From Candidatus Nanohalarchaeota archaeon (lineage in GTDB: Archaea > Nanohalarchaeota > Nanosalinia > Nanosalinales > Nanosalinaceae), in assembly GCA_022729235.1 (NCBI GenBank), contig JALDAJ010000001.1, forward strand, positions 186,001 to 250,000: a stretch of 64,000 nt of DNA, given 5' to 3'. Below, piece by piece: positions 49,966-57,242 of the stretch. The notes beneath the pieces are model-generated. The model saw nothing but the letters and a program-made list of their open reading frames with translations, was not told the origin of the DNA and ran no database searches. Position 1 is the first letter of the stretch, and every line of letters begins with the position of its first letter. The position numbers and the translations under genes were made by a program.

Positions 49966-50043
49966 AATAATTTTTTCTGGCGAGATTTAATAAGCGGCAG
50001 AAAATCTCCGATTTTCAACCGAGTTCAAATCCCTGCCCCGGCA
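49966..50043 (+). repeat. 78-bp element with 3'-end copy of tRNA-Leu(TAA)
   Basis: The last 23 nt of the tRNA (49943-49965, beginning GAGTTCAAATC and ending CCCCGGCA) are repeated at 50021-50043 with three differences, offset exactly 78 bp at both ends. The intervening part contains GAAAATC-TCC-GATTTTC. No 5' half or anticodon arm is present, so it is not a second tRNA. Confidence 0.65.
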
Positions 50044-50085
50044 TTTTCAGTGCTTACAAGCTGTAAGAACAGACCTTCCGAAAAG

Positions 50086-50101
50086 TTTAGGCAAGCCTAA
50101 A
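50086..50101 (+). promoter_or_regulatory. DtxR-type box
   Basis: TTTAGGC-AA-GCCTAAA is a perfect 7-2-7 inverted repeat of the DtxR/IdeR type (TTAGG...CCTAA). It lies just before the small gene at 50107. The DtxR-like regulator at 46713 is the obvious candidate binder. Confidence 0.6.
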
Positions 50102-50106
50102 AAAGG

Positions 50107-50376
50107 TTGTACTCTAGTGCAATGTTTGTTATGTCCTATAGTAAAGATTTCTCCCATCTTGAAGACACAGTGAAAACCTGCCTAGGAGACGGTTATGGAG
50201 TCAGTATAGGCACCAATAATGATAATTTTGAGGTCTACGTGACACCAGCAGACGGGCTAAGCAGCGAAGAGTTGGAAAAAATTGAAGAAGACGTACGTCG
50301 AGCTATCAATCCAGGAGCATACTGCGACAGTCACAGACTTGAGGAGTTCTATAGAGTGAGAATCCGCGCCCCATAG
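50107..50376 (+). CDS. Hypothetical protein, paralogue of the protein at 27704
   Basis: 89 residues from 50107; ATG starts at 50122 or 50131 are also possible. The core DGYGVSIGTNNDNFEVYVTP matches GRYGVSVGTTDDRMWVSICW of the protein at 27704-28012. Not recognised as a known family. A DtxR-type box sits 6 nt upstream, so expression is probably metal-controlled. Confidence 0.5.
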   Translation: MYSSAMFVMSYSKDFSHLEDTVKTCLGDGYGVSIGTNNDNFEVYVTPADGLSSEELEKIEEDVRRAINPGAYCDSHRLEEFYRVRIRAP

Positions 50377-50455
50377 CTCTCAAACCATGACACCAGCGCA
50401 ACCGATTTATAAAGTTTTATCTCAACTGAATGACTACAGCCATCAGTGGTCTCGG

Positions 50456-50497
50456 TCGAACCTCTGGTTCGAGCCGTTGAGAAGATCTCTGATCTTC
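50456..50497 (+). repeat. Two-hairpin element in the L18e leader
   Basis: TCGAACC-TCT-GGTTCGA (50456-50472) and GAAGATC-TCT-GATCTTC (50481-50497): two 7-bp stems with identical TCT loops, 8 nt apart. The stretch TTGAGAAGATC is nearly the same as TTGAGAAGAGC in the tRNA-Ser intron. A GAGGTGA ribosome-binding site follows at 50504. Confidence 0.6.
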
Positions 50498-50518
50498 GAA
50501 CCGCGAGGTGAATACATC

Positions 50519-50869
50519 ATGGATAAAAACGCAGACCCAACCAACCCAGTACTTATCGAAACTCTAGATGTTCTTGAGGAGCAGGAAGCTCCTATATGGA
50601 ACTCAGTTAGAGAAAACCTTGGAAAAGTTAACCGTCAACGACCTGAAGTCAATATATCGGATATCGAAAGGATCGCAGAGGACGGAGAAACAGTTGTTGT
50701 ACCTGGTAAAGTACTTGGAGCCGGAAGACTGACAAAGAACGTTACAGTCTCCGCATTCGACGTTTCAAAAGGTGCAAGACAGAAAATCGAAGAAGACGGC
50801 GAGTTCATGTTTATCCAGGATTTAGTTGAGGAAAATCCCGAAGGAGAAGGGGTGAGAATAGTAAAATGA
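50519..50869 (+). CDS. rpl18e: 50S ribosomal protein L18e
   Basis: 116 residues from ATG 50519, preceded by GAGGTGA. The frame opens at 50387, but the extra 44 codons cover the TATA box (TTTATAAAG, 50405-50415 area) and hairpins and are not protein-like. DPTNPVLIETLDVLEEQEAP, TVVVPGKVLGAGRLTKNVTV and FDVSKGARQKIEEDG match L18e. First gene of the L18e-L13-S9-RpoN run. Confidence 0.94.
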   Translation: MDKNADPTNPVLIETLDVLEEQEAPIWNSVRENLGKVNRQRPEVNISDIERIAEDGETVVVPGKVLGAGRLTKNVTVSAFDVSKGARQKIEEDGEFMFIQDLVEENPEGEGVRIVK

Positions 50870-51303
50870 CTGATACAGAAAATGTGGTAGTGATCAACGC
50901 TGAAGGCAAAGTAATCGGAAGACTGGCGTCAGAAATCGCGAGAAAAGTTAGAGACGGAGAAGAAGTAAGAGTTGTGAACTCTGAAAAAGTAGTTATCTCA
51001 GGCGATGAAGAAGAGATAAAAGCTGATTACAGACAGAGACACGAGAGAGGCGCAAGACACGACGGTCCTTACTTCCCAAAGAGACCTGACAAGATACTGA
51101 AGAGAACAGTCAGAGGCATGCTACCGTACAAGAACCAAGAGGGTCGAGAGGCATTCAAAAGAGTCAAGACCTACCTGGGTGTCCCTGAAGAGTTCGAAGA
51201 CTACGAAGAAGTTGAAGAGGTCAAGGAAGGAGACGAGCTGAAGAACCGGAACTATGTAAAACTTGGCGAAGTATCCAAGCACATCGGGTGGACTCCTAGA
51301 TGA
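50866..51303 (+). CDS. rpl13: 50S ribosomal protein L13
   Basis: 145 residues. VVVINAEGKVIGRLASEIAR, RHERGARHDGPYFPKRPDKI and RTVRGMLPYKNQEGREAFKR match archaeal L13. ATGA overlaps with L18e and S9. Confidence 0.95.
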   Translation: MTDTENVVVINAEGKVIGRLASEIARKVRDGEEVRVVNSEKVVISGDEEEIKADYRQRHERGARHDGPYFPKRPDKILKRTVRGMLPYKNQEGREAFKRVKTYLGVPEEFEDYEEVEEVKEGDELKNRNYVKLGEVSKHIGWTPR

Positions 51304-51707
51304 GCGATGAAGCATTCGGAACCGGGAAAAGAAAGACAGCGAAGGCTAGAGCAAGCATAGAAGAGGGCGAAGGAACACTTAGGATTAACTCCAAGCCCCT
51401 GCACACGCTGCCCAAGATGTCCCAGCAGAGGATTAAAGAACCGCTTACCATCGCTGGCGAAGAAATAATAGAAGAAATCAGCATAGAGGTCAATAGCAAC
51501 GGGGGCGGAGTACAGGGACAGGCAGAAGCCATCAGGATGGCTATCGCCCGCGCACTAGTAGAATACACAGACAGCGACGAACTCGAAAACAAGTTCCGTG
51601 AATACGACAGGAACATGCTGGTCGAGGACCCACGAAGAACTGAGACCAGAAAACCCTCACAGTCGAGCAAAGGAGCCCGACACAAACAACAGAAGTCCTA
51701 CAGGTGA
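51300..51707 (+). CDS. rps9: 30S ribosomal protein S9
   Basis: 135 residues. FGTGKRKTAKARASIEEGEG, NSNGGGVQGQAEAIRMAIAR, and the basic C-terminal end SSKGARHKQQKSYR (contacting P-site tRNA) match S9. Usual order after L13. Confidence 0.95.
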   Translation: MSDEAFGTGKRKTAKARASIEEGEGTLRINSKPLHTLPKMSQQRIKEPLTIAGEEIIEEISIEVNSNGGGVQGQAEAIRMAIARALVEYTDSDELENKFREYDRNMLVEDPRRTETRKPSQSSKGARHKQQKSYR

Positions 51708-51714
51708 TCAGCAG

Positions 51715-51764
51715 TGCATTTCACTGAAATGGACTTCGCAAAAACTCACGGAGGTGAGTTTTGA
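51715..51764 (+). repeat. 50-bp two-hairpin element between S9 and RpoN
   Basis: GTGCA at 51715 is repeated at 51765, where GTG is the RpoN start. Hairpin 1 CATTTC-act-GAAATG; hairpin 2 AAAACTCAC-ggag-GTGAGTTTT, whose 3' arm is the ribosome-binding site. The linking phrase GGACTTCGCA matches the elements at 31375 and 33315. Confidence 0.65.
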
Positions 51765-51962
51765 GTGCAGATACCAGTTAGATGTCTTTCATGCGGAAAA
51801 GTTATCGCAGACAAGTGGGAAGAATTCCAGGAACGTACAGAAGAAGGTGAGGACGCTGGAGAAGTACTTGACGACCTCGGAGTCGACAAATACTGCTGCA
51901 GAACAATCTTCCTGACCCATGTCGACACAATCGATGAAATCGGGGAACACAAGATTACTTGA
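51765..51962 (+). CDS. rpoN: RNA polymerase subunit N (Rpo10/Rpb10)
   Basis: 65 residues with GTG start. Zinc cysteines C7, C10, C44, C45 (RCLSCGK, YCCRTIFLTHVD) define Rpb10. Follows S9 as in other archaea, here separated by a 50-bp hairpin element. Confidence 0.95.
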   Translation: MQIPVRCLSCGKVIADKWEEFQERTEEGEDAGEVLDDLGVDKYCCRTIFLTHVDTIDEIGEHKIT

Positions 51963-52344
51963 GTAACTTCCTCAGCGCTGGAAGAATCATCTCCAGATTA
52001 GGAGCCAGCTCTATATCCTCCAGCTTAGAGGAGTCAATCCACTCCATCTCAGAGAATTTTTCCTCTTTTATCTCCGGCTCTCCGCTCTTTATCTTCGAAA
52101 GATATCCGTGCCAGAGAAAAAGTTCTCCATCATGCTGGAACTCTCCGCTGAAAAACGGTTTCTCAAGCGCCACTTCGACACCGAGTTCCTCCCCTGCCTC
52201 CCTCACAGCGGCTTCGGTCGGCGACTCCTCGTCTTCAACCTTGCCACCAGGCACCTCCCACCAACATTCATCTTCCCTGTAAAGAAGGAGGACCTTGCCG
52301 TTCTCGACTATAACATTACCTGCAAGTTCAGTTACGCCGCTCAT
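51955..52344 (-). CDS. NUDIX hydrolase
   Basis: 129 residues. Complete Nudix box in GGKVEDEESPTEAAVREAGE followed by ELGVE. The fold starts LAGNVIVENGKVLLLYREDE. The MutT/ADP-ribose pyrophosphatase type cannot be told apart. Convergent overlap of 8 nt with rpoN. Confidence 0.9.
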   Translation of the reverse strand: MSGVTELAGNVIVENGKVLLLYREDECWWEVPGGKVEDEESPTEAAVREAGEELGVEVALEKPFFSGEFQHDGELFLWHGYLSKIKSGEPEIKEEKFSEMEWIDSSKLEDIELAPNLEMILPALRKLLK

Positions 52345-52498
52345 AACTCCTCTGCACCCTCCCGGAGTTCATTTATTTCTCGATTATTTCCCGAAAACAG
52401 GCATCCTACCACCATAAAATCTCCATATCACTGGAAATTTCTTAATCTTCCGGATATATCAGTCAGGTTTTTATTCCAGCCTCCTTCAAACCTTCCTA

Positions 52499-54742
52499 AT
52501 GGGTATCGATAGTTTCCTGGACAAGCTGAAATCAAGTGATGAGGACTTCGAGGAGCAGATTGAACAGCTCCAGGAGGAGGAAACAACCGAGGTACGGAAC
52601 CAGATCAATAATGCTATCGGCGAATCACTTTCAGAGCTTGAAAATGAGTGGAAGAAGGCGTTCGAGACATACCGGAAACGCGACCAAGAACGCTTCCTTG
52701 AGGCAGTCAAGAACATAAAGAGAAATATAGTTGAGGAAATATCCGAGGAACTGGGGGAAATAACTGAACGAGAGCACGAAGAGATAGAACAGCAGATAAA
52801 AACACAGTTAGGGACTTTTGAACAGCGGCTAGGAAACGTAGAACAGGAATTAAAGCACGATATTGGTACAAAGGCAGACAGAAACTGGGTAGAAGAACTT
52901 GAAGACCGTATCGAACAGTTTCTAGAAGAAGAAAAACAGCTCGAAGAAGAATTTGACGGATTCAGGTCCGAAACCAACTCCCGCCTCAACGAGCTTCGGA
53001 CTGATACGTCAGAGAACCGAGAAATAGTGAAGAGCCTCCAGGAAAACCTGGAGAAGCATGAATCCGGCACTGATAACCGATTCGAGAAGCACCGGGATAG
53101 ACTAAACGCTGAAAGCCAGACCCGGGAAGAGATGGAGGAACGCCTCAAGAACAGGATATCCTCGCTCTCGACCGAGTTCGACTCCATGGAGGAGTCTGTA
53201 CACGAGAAGACACAGAACGTACTTGACTCGAACAAGAAGATGTCCCAGAGACTGGACAACATCCAGAAACGGATGGACGAAGCCGGGGAGGCAAGACTGA
53301 ATCTCCGTGAGGAACTTGAAAAAGAACGGGAGCAACGTCTCGAAGAAGTAAAGAACAAGGTGATAGAAAAGACACCAGATCATGAAGATGTCAACAGACT
53401 CCGGGAGAAGCATGCCTCGCTCCAGAACGAGATGGATGAGAAAGCTGAAACAACCGAGATAAGCCGGCTTGAGGAGAACATCGGATCTTTCGAGAAAAGA
53501 CTTGACAGTTTATCAGAAACATTACCGGAGAAACATGAGATTCAGAACCTTGAAGACCGGGTGGAAGAAGTCAAAGAGGAATTATACGGATCTCTGGATG
53601 AGACACGCGGAGACCTGCACGAACGGATTGAGGAGAAAGTTGCGGAGATACAGGAAGAGATAAACCAGCTCGAGGACGCGGCAGAACACGACCGGAACGA
53701 GCTCTGGGGTAAGACAAGCGAACTCGGCTCCTGGCTGGAATCCATACAGGGACGGGTTGAAGAGGTTGAAGACAACAGGGACGAGTTCTGGGACAACCTT
53801 GAGACCACGAGAGCGGAACAGCGGGAGCTAAGGCAGGATGTTGAAGAAAAAGAAGAGAATCTGTCATCTAGAATAGAGGGTGTCGAGAACTCTCTCAATT
53901 CACGGGCAGATAACCTTGAGGAAAACATGTCACAGAACAAGAGCGAGCTGGAAGCCCGGATAGAAAGGGAGACCGGAGAAGTGAGAGATAAACTATCTTC
54001 AAGAATCCAGGATGTTGAAAGCGGTGCTGAGTCAAGAATGGACTCTATACAACAGAGCATATCCGAGACAAAGAACGACTTCGAGACCCAGCTGGACAGG
54101 AAGACAAAGATGTTGAGACAGGATCTAAACGATAATTTAGAGCAGGAAGTCGAGATACTTGACAACAAAGTTGAATCCAACAGGGATAGTCGTGAATCGA
54201 TGAGAAGCGAAGTGAAAGGAGAGCTCCAGTCTGTAGAGAAGAAAGTTGACAGCCTCAACCAGGAGATGGAAGGACTGCGTTCAAGGCTCGAAGACGAAAA
54301 AGCAAACCTGAAACAGGAGCTGATGAATGTAGAAAACGAGATCGATGATCTCAGATCAGAAATAGGGAAAAAAGCGGACAAATCCCGGTTCTCAAACATC
54401 GATGTCGAAGCTCTACACCGCAATGCACAGCAGTTGCAGGAAAGAGCAGAAACCGCGCCCGGTAGCGGTACCGCACCGCCCGAAAACAACAATCAACAGG
54501 ATTTAAGCGATACTCTGAGACCCTCCGAAGTTACCTGGAACATGGAAGGTAACCGTGCAAAAGTAGAGGGAAGTTTAGAGTTCAGGAGAAATATTGACGG
54601 CAACTACCTGTACACTTTCTCAGACGGACAGGACAGCATCATAGTCAAGAGCAACTTAAGACTTGAAGAAGGACCGGAAACGCTTACAGGAAGAATAAAG
54701 ACAATGGACGACATTCTCTACCTCGAACCTGAACACGCTTAA
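52499..54742 (+). CDS. Long coiled-coil protein with C-terminal OB-fold-like domain
   Basis: 747 residues. From about residue 10 to 640 the sequence is almost uninterrupted charged heptads (for example RLEENIGSFEKRLDSLSETL, LQSVEKKVDSLNQEMEGLRS), with no ATPase motifs, so it is not an SMC or Rad50 protein. A short Pro/Gly linker (TAPGSGTAPPENN) leads to a 75-residue domain (WNMEGNRAKVEGSLEFRRNI, YLYTFSDGQDSIIVKSNLRL) that looks like an OB-type barrel. A scaffold or chromosome-organising role is a guess. No signal peptide. TATA-poor promoter region. Confidence 0.6.
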   Translation: MGIDSFLDKLKSSDEDFEEQIEQLQEEETTEVRNQINNAIGESLSELENEWKKAFETYRKRDQERFLEAVKNIKRNIVEEISEELGEITEREHEEIEQQIKTQLGTFEQRLGNVEQELKHDIGTKADRNWVEELEDRIEQFLEEEKQLEEEFDGFRSETNSRLNELRTDTSENREIVKSLQENLEKHESGTDNRFEKHRDRLNAESQTREEMEERLKNRISSLSTEFDSMEESVHEKTQNVLDSNKKMSQRLDNIQKRMDEAGEARLNLREELEKEREQRLEEVKNKVIEKTPDHEDVNRLREKHASLQNEMDEKAETTEISRLEENIGSFEKRLDSLSETLPEKHEIQNLEDRVEEVKEELYGSLDETRGDLHERIEEKVAEIQEEINQLEDAAEHDRNELWGKTSELGSWLESIQGRVEEVEDNRDEFWDNLETTRAEQRELRQDVEEKEENLSSRIEGVENSLNSRADNLEENMSQNKSELEARIERETGEVRDKLSSRIQDVESGAESRMDSIQQSISETKNDFETQLDRKTKMLRQDLNDNLEQEVEILDNKVESNRDSRESMRSEVKGELQSVEKKVDSLNQEMEGLRSRLEDEKANLKQELMNVENEIDDLRSEIGKKADKSRFSNIDVEALHRNAQQLQERAETAPGSGTAPPENNNQQDLSDTLRPSEVTWNMEGNRAKVEGSLEFRRNIDGNYLYTFSDGQDSIIVKSNLRLEEGPETLTGRIKTMDDILYLEPEHA

Positions 54743-54745
54743 AAG
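54738..54745 (+). promoter_or_regulatory. TATA box of tRNA-Glu
   Basis: GCTTAAAAG, at the very end of the coiled-coil gene, is 43 nt before the tRNA 5' end. Confidence 0.5.
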
Positions 54746-54780
54746 TGTTATACTCGATTTCTTCTATACTCATTTACAAT

Positions 54781-54855
54781 GCGGCCGTGGTGTAGTCCGG
54801 TCAATCATCTCGGCCTTTCGAGCCGATCACCCGGGTTCAAATCCCGGCGGCCGCA
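54781..54855 (+). tRNA. tRNA-Glu (anticodon TTC)
   Basis: 75 nt without intron. Acceptor GCGGCCG with CGGCCGC and discriminator A; anticodon stem TCGGC-CTTTCGA-GCCGA, anticodon TTC; T arm CCGGG-TTCAAAT-CCCGG. CCA not encoded. Confidence 0.95.
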
Positions 54856-54911
54856 TAACCTTTCAGGTTCTACTTGAGCCGGGTTTTGAAGGAAAAATCC
54901 TGGCGGCCGCA
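54856..54911 (+). repeat. 56-bp element with 3'-end copy of tRNA-Glu
   Basis: GGCGGCCGCA, the tRNA-Glu 3' end (54846), is repeated at 54902, exactly 56 bp downstream. A degraded T arm precedes the copy (CCGGGTTTT...AAAATCCTGG). Hairpin 1 is AACCT-TTC-AGGTT, hairpin 2 GGGTTTT/AAAATCC. The phrase TACTTGAG before hairpin 2 resembles CTTCGCAG of the operon elements. Confidence 0.6.
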
Positions 54912-54932
54912 CTTAATTATCTTCTATAAACA

Positions 54933-55250
54933 CTACTCGTTATTCTGCTTATACGTGCTCCACATGTAAACCAGTCTCTTGAAACAGTTCTTCCAGTCGT
55001 CTTCTCTGGTGAAGAACATCTTCTTCCATTCACCATCAATTTTCAGCATTATAGAGGGAAAAACAGGGTCAAGCTCGAAATCCAGGTCTTCTACATCCGA
55101 ATATTTCACGGAGTCAAGTATGATCTCTCTCGAAAACATGTCCGAAATCCGCTCCCAGTCCTCCACATCTTCTCTTTCCCGGGAAATACTTCCAAGACCT
55201 AAAGTGACATCACCCAGTTTTGATTCAAAGGTCTCCTCATCTTCGTTCAT
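54933..55250 (-). CDS. Hypothetical protein, last gene of the citrate-lyase-like operon
   Basis: 105 residues. Alternating strands and acidic loops (FESKLGDVTLGLGSISRERE, IILDSVKYSDVEDLDFELDP, PSIMLKIDGEWKKMFFTRED) suggest a PH-like or small beta domain. It directly abuts the citryl-CoA lyase-like gene. Family not recognised. Confidence 0.5.
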   Translation of the reverse strand: MNEDEETFESKLGDVTLGLGSISREREDVEDWERISDMFSREIILDSVKYSDVEDLDFELDPVFPSIMLKIDGEWKKMFFTREDDWKNCFKRLVYMWSTYKQNNE

Positions 55251-55952
55251 CTAATCACCGATGTACTCTCCTTCTTCACGCCGGAAGTCTTCCTCGTCCA
55301 TCTCTTCACGTACGTGCGCGACGAGTCCCGGTGTCCTCGCGATTATGAACAATCCTTTCCCAAGTTCAGGCTCCCAGCCGAGGTCAGACATAACCGAGGC
55401 GATAGCACCGTCCACATTGATAACCAGCCGTGTCTTCCTTTCTGCGAACTCTTCCTGTATCCGTCTTATCTTCTCAACGTGCTCTCCAGCGATGCCAAGT
55501 TCTTCCGCTTTCTCGAATATCTTCTCGGCTCTAGGATCCTCCTCGTCATAGACCTTATGCCCTATACCAGGGAGTTTCTCACCCCTGTCGAGGCATCCTT
55601 CAACTATCTCTTCCGCCCCGTCTTCCTGCTGGAGCATCTCCATCGCGCCCTCGATAGCGCCACCGTGCTTGTCGCCGAGCGCGAGCACGCCAGAGGCTAC
55701 ACTAGCATTCATATCGTTTCCTCCGCTCTGGACGGTGCGGGCGGAAACAGTTGACGGGTTGCCGATGCCGTGGTCGATACAGCTCGAAAGTATCGTGTTG
55801 AAAATTTCCGATTCTCCGTCGCTTGGCTCTTCCCCTCTCAGCACCAGCCAGATAGCGTCCGCGAAATCCATGTCCATCACGTCTTCCAGTAGCTCTCCTC
55901 GGACAACCGCGTCCTCACCGCTTGAAGAGATACTAGTCTCCCACTCCGACAT
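55251..55952 (-). CDS. Citryl-CoA lyase-like short citrate synthase
   Basis: 233 residues from ATG 55952 (GTG at 55961 possible), far shorter than citrate synthase (about 370-430) and equal to the citryl-CoA lyase part of ATP-citrate lyase. All three catalytic positions are seen: His in GDKHGGAIEGAMEM, His in GIGHKVYDEEDPRAE and Asp in NVDGAIASVMSDLG, then FIIARTPGLVAHVREE. It would cleave citryl-CoA to acetyl-CoA and oxaloacetate. It is in one operon with both synthetase halves. Confidence 0.82.
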   Translation of the reverse strand: MSEWETSISSSGEDAVVRGELLEDVMDMDFADAIWLVLRGEEPSDGESEIFNTILSSCIDHGIGNPSTVSARTVQSGGNDMNASVASGVLALGDKHGGAIEGAMEMLQQEDGAEEIVEGCLDRGEKLPGIGHKVYDEEDPRAEKIFEKAEELGIAGEHVEKIRRIQEEFAERKTRLVINVDGAIASVMSDLGWEPELGKGLFIIARTPGLVAHVREEMDEEDFRREEGEYIGD

Positions 55953-56355
55953 GTTCTTCACCCGATTTGTTGATCGAGATTTGTCGCATCGTAAGGTCTT
56001 CCAGTATCTCGTTTACCGATACTTCGCCTGGTTCAAGGGCTTTCAAGAGAGATGAGCCGACCCTTTTCCTCCAGACCTCATCTATTTTCTCTCGGGTCCT
56101 ACCCGAACCATCTTCATAGGTAAGCTCGATTACCGCATTTTCCTCACCGCTGGCGTAGACCTCTATAGTATGACTTGAAGAATCTATTTTCAGGTAACGC
56201 GCATCCTCTCCCAGTTGCATCTCTAGAGATTCCTCGTCCTCATATCTGTCACCGTGGTCGCGTAGTTGTGCCAAAAAACGGTTAATATCATACTCCTCAC
56301 CTATACTACTTTTCCGGTAAGCAATACCTCCTTCTCTTCCGTATAACGTCCTCAA
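55933..56355 (-). CDS. Hypothetical protein inside the citrate-lyase-like operon
   Basis: 140 residues. Begins RTLYGREGGIAYRKSSIGEE; contains a beta-rich core (LKIDSSSHTIEVYASGEENA, VIELTYEDGSGRTREKIDEV) and a helical end. It overlaps the start of the lyase gene by 20 nt and the end of the SucD-like gene by 4 nt, so its product is made together with theirs. No family recognised; an accessory subunit is possible. Confidence 0.5.
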   Translation of the reverse strand: MRTLYGREGGIAYRKSSIGEEYDINRFLAQLRDHGDRYEDEESLEMQLGEDARYLKIDSSSHTIEVYASGEENAVIELTYEDGSGRTREKIDEVWRKRVGSSLLKALEPGEVSVNEILEDLTMRQISINKSGEEHVGVGD

Positions 56356-57242
56356 AGTATCTCCTCCAGTTTGTCGCCTATCTCGTGGTGCACGTCTACC
56401 ACGTGTGCACCTGCGTCTTGGAGGGCTTTAACTTTACCTGACGGCGTGCCTCTTTCACCCCTTATGATGGCGCCGGCGTGCCCGTACTTCTTCTCGGGCA
56501 TCTCCTCCGTGAACTTTCCGGCGATGAAAGCAATCAGCGGCTTCGAGAACCCTCCCTTCTCCAGCAGTTCCGCGGCTTTCTCTTCGTAGGTACCGCCTAG
56601 CTCGCCGTACATGACGACCGCTTCCGTCTGAGGGTCTTCCTCGAAAAGCTTTAGCGCGTCCTCGAAGGACGTTCCGGCGATTACGTCTCCGCCGAGACCA
56701 GCTGCTGTCGAGATACCGTAGCCTTTCTGCCTGATGACCCACGCGGTCTCCGTTGTCATCCCTCCGCTCTTCGATATCACTCCTACCTTACCCGGCTCGT
56801 ATACTTTTCCAGGACTGCTTCCGCCGATAGGCCCGAGCTTGCACTCGCCCGGCGTTATTATACCGACCGAGGTCGGTCCGACAACTCTTGCGCCTTTCTC
56901 TCTTGCTTTCTCGTTTATCTTCCACGCATCTTTCGTAGGTATCCGTTCAGTCACGATGTTAAGGAGCGGTATATCGTTCTCCAGCGCCTCGAACGCTGCG
57001 TCTTTAGCCGCGAAGCTGGGTACGTACACGAGCGATGCATTAATTTCTGGGTGCTCGTTAAGCGCCTCCCTGACGGTGTCGTAGACCGGTACGCCCGTGA
57101 CTTCCTGCCCGCCTTTGCCCGGAGTCACGCCCGCGACGACGTCGGTCCCGTACTCTATCATCTCCGGTACTTTTTCGGATGCCTCCCTGCCTGTTATTCC
57201 CTGGACCAGTACCTTTGTATCCTCATCAACCAGTATACTCAT
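56352..57242 (-). CDS. SucD/AclA-like CoA ligase alpha subunit
   Basis: 296 residues. CoA-binding start VLVQGITGREASEKVPEMIE, GKVGVISKSGGMTTETAWVI, SFEDALKLFEEDPQTEAVVM and the phospho-histidine site EKKYGHAGAIIRGERGTPSG. This is a full succinyl-CoA synthetase-type alpha chain. Combined with the SucC/AclB-like gene and the lyase it fits a citryl-CoA synthetase small subunit. It overlaps both neighbours by 4 nt. Confidence 0.87.
   Translation of the reverse strand: MSILVDEDTKVLVQGITGREASEKVPEMIEYGTDVVAGVTPGKGGQEVTGVPVYDTVREALNEHPEINASLVYVPSFAAKDAAFEALENDIPLLNIVTERIPTKDAWKINEKAREKGARVVGPTSVGIITPGECKLGPIGGSSPGKVYEPGKVGVISKSGGMTTETAWVIRQKGYGISTAAGLGGDVIAGTSFEDALKLFEEDPQTEAVVMYGELGGTYEEKAAELLEKGGFSKPLIAFIAGKFTEEMPEKKYGHAGAIIRGERGTPSGKVKALQDAGAHVVDVHHEIGDKLEEIL

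Noticed and set aside
49966-50043. Second tRNA-Leu or a split tRNA half
   Set aside because: Only the T arm and acceptor end are copied; no leader pairing sequence or matching 5' half is present, and the complete tRNA stands next to it.
50387-50518. N-terminal extension of L18e
   Set aside because: The extra codons cover a TATA box and two hairpins, and a good ribosome-binding site precedes ATG 50519.
16321-51764. CRISPR array or simple tandem repeats
   Set aside because: The hairpin elements are dispersed, differ in stem sequence and have no regular spacers.
52486-54492. Long serine-rich ORFs on the minus strand of the coiled-coil gene
   Set aside because: They are the antisense of GAA/GAG-rich codons and have no protein-like features.
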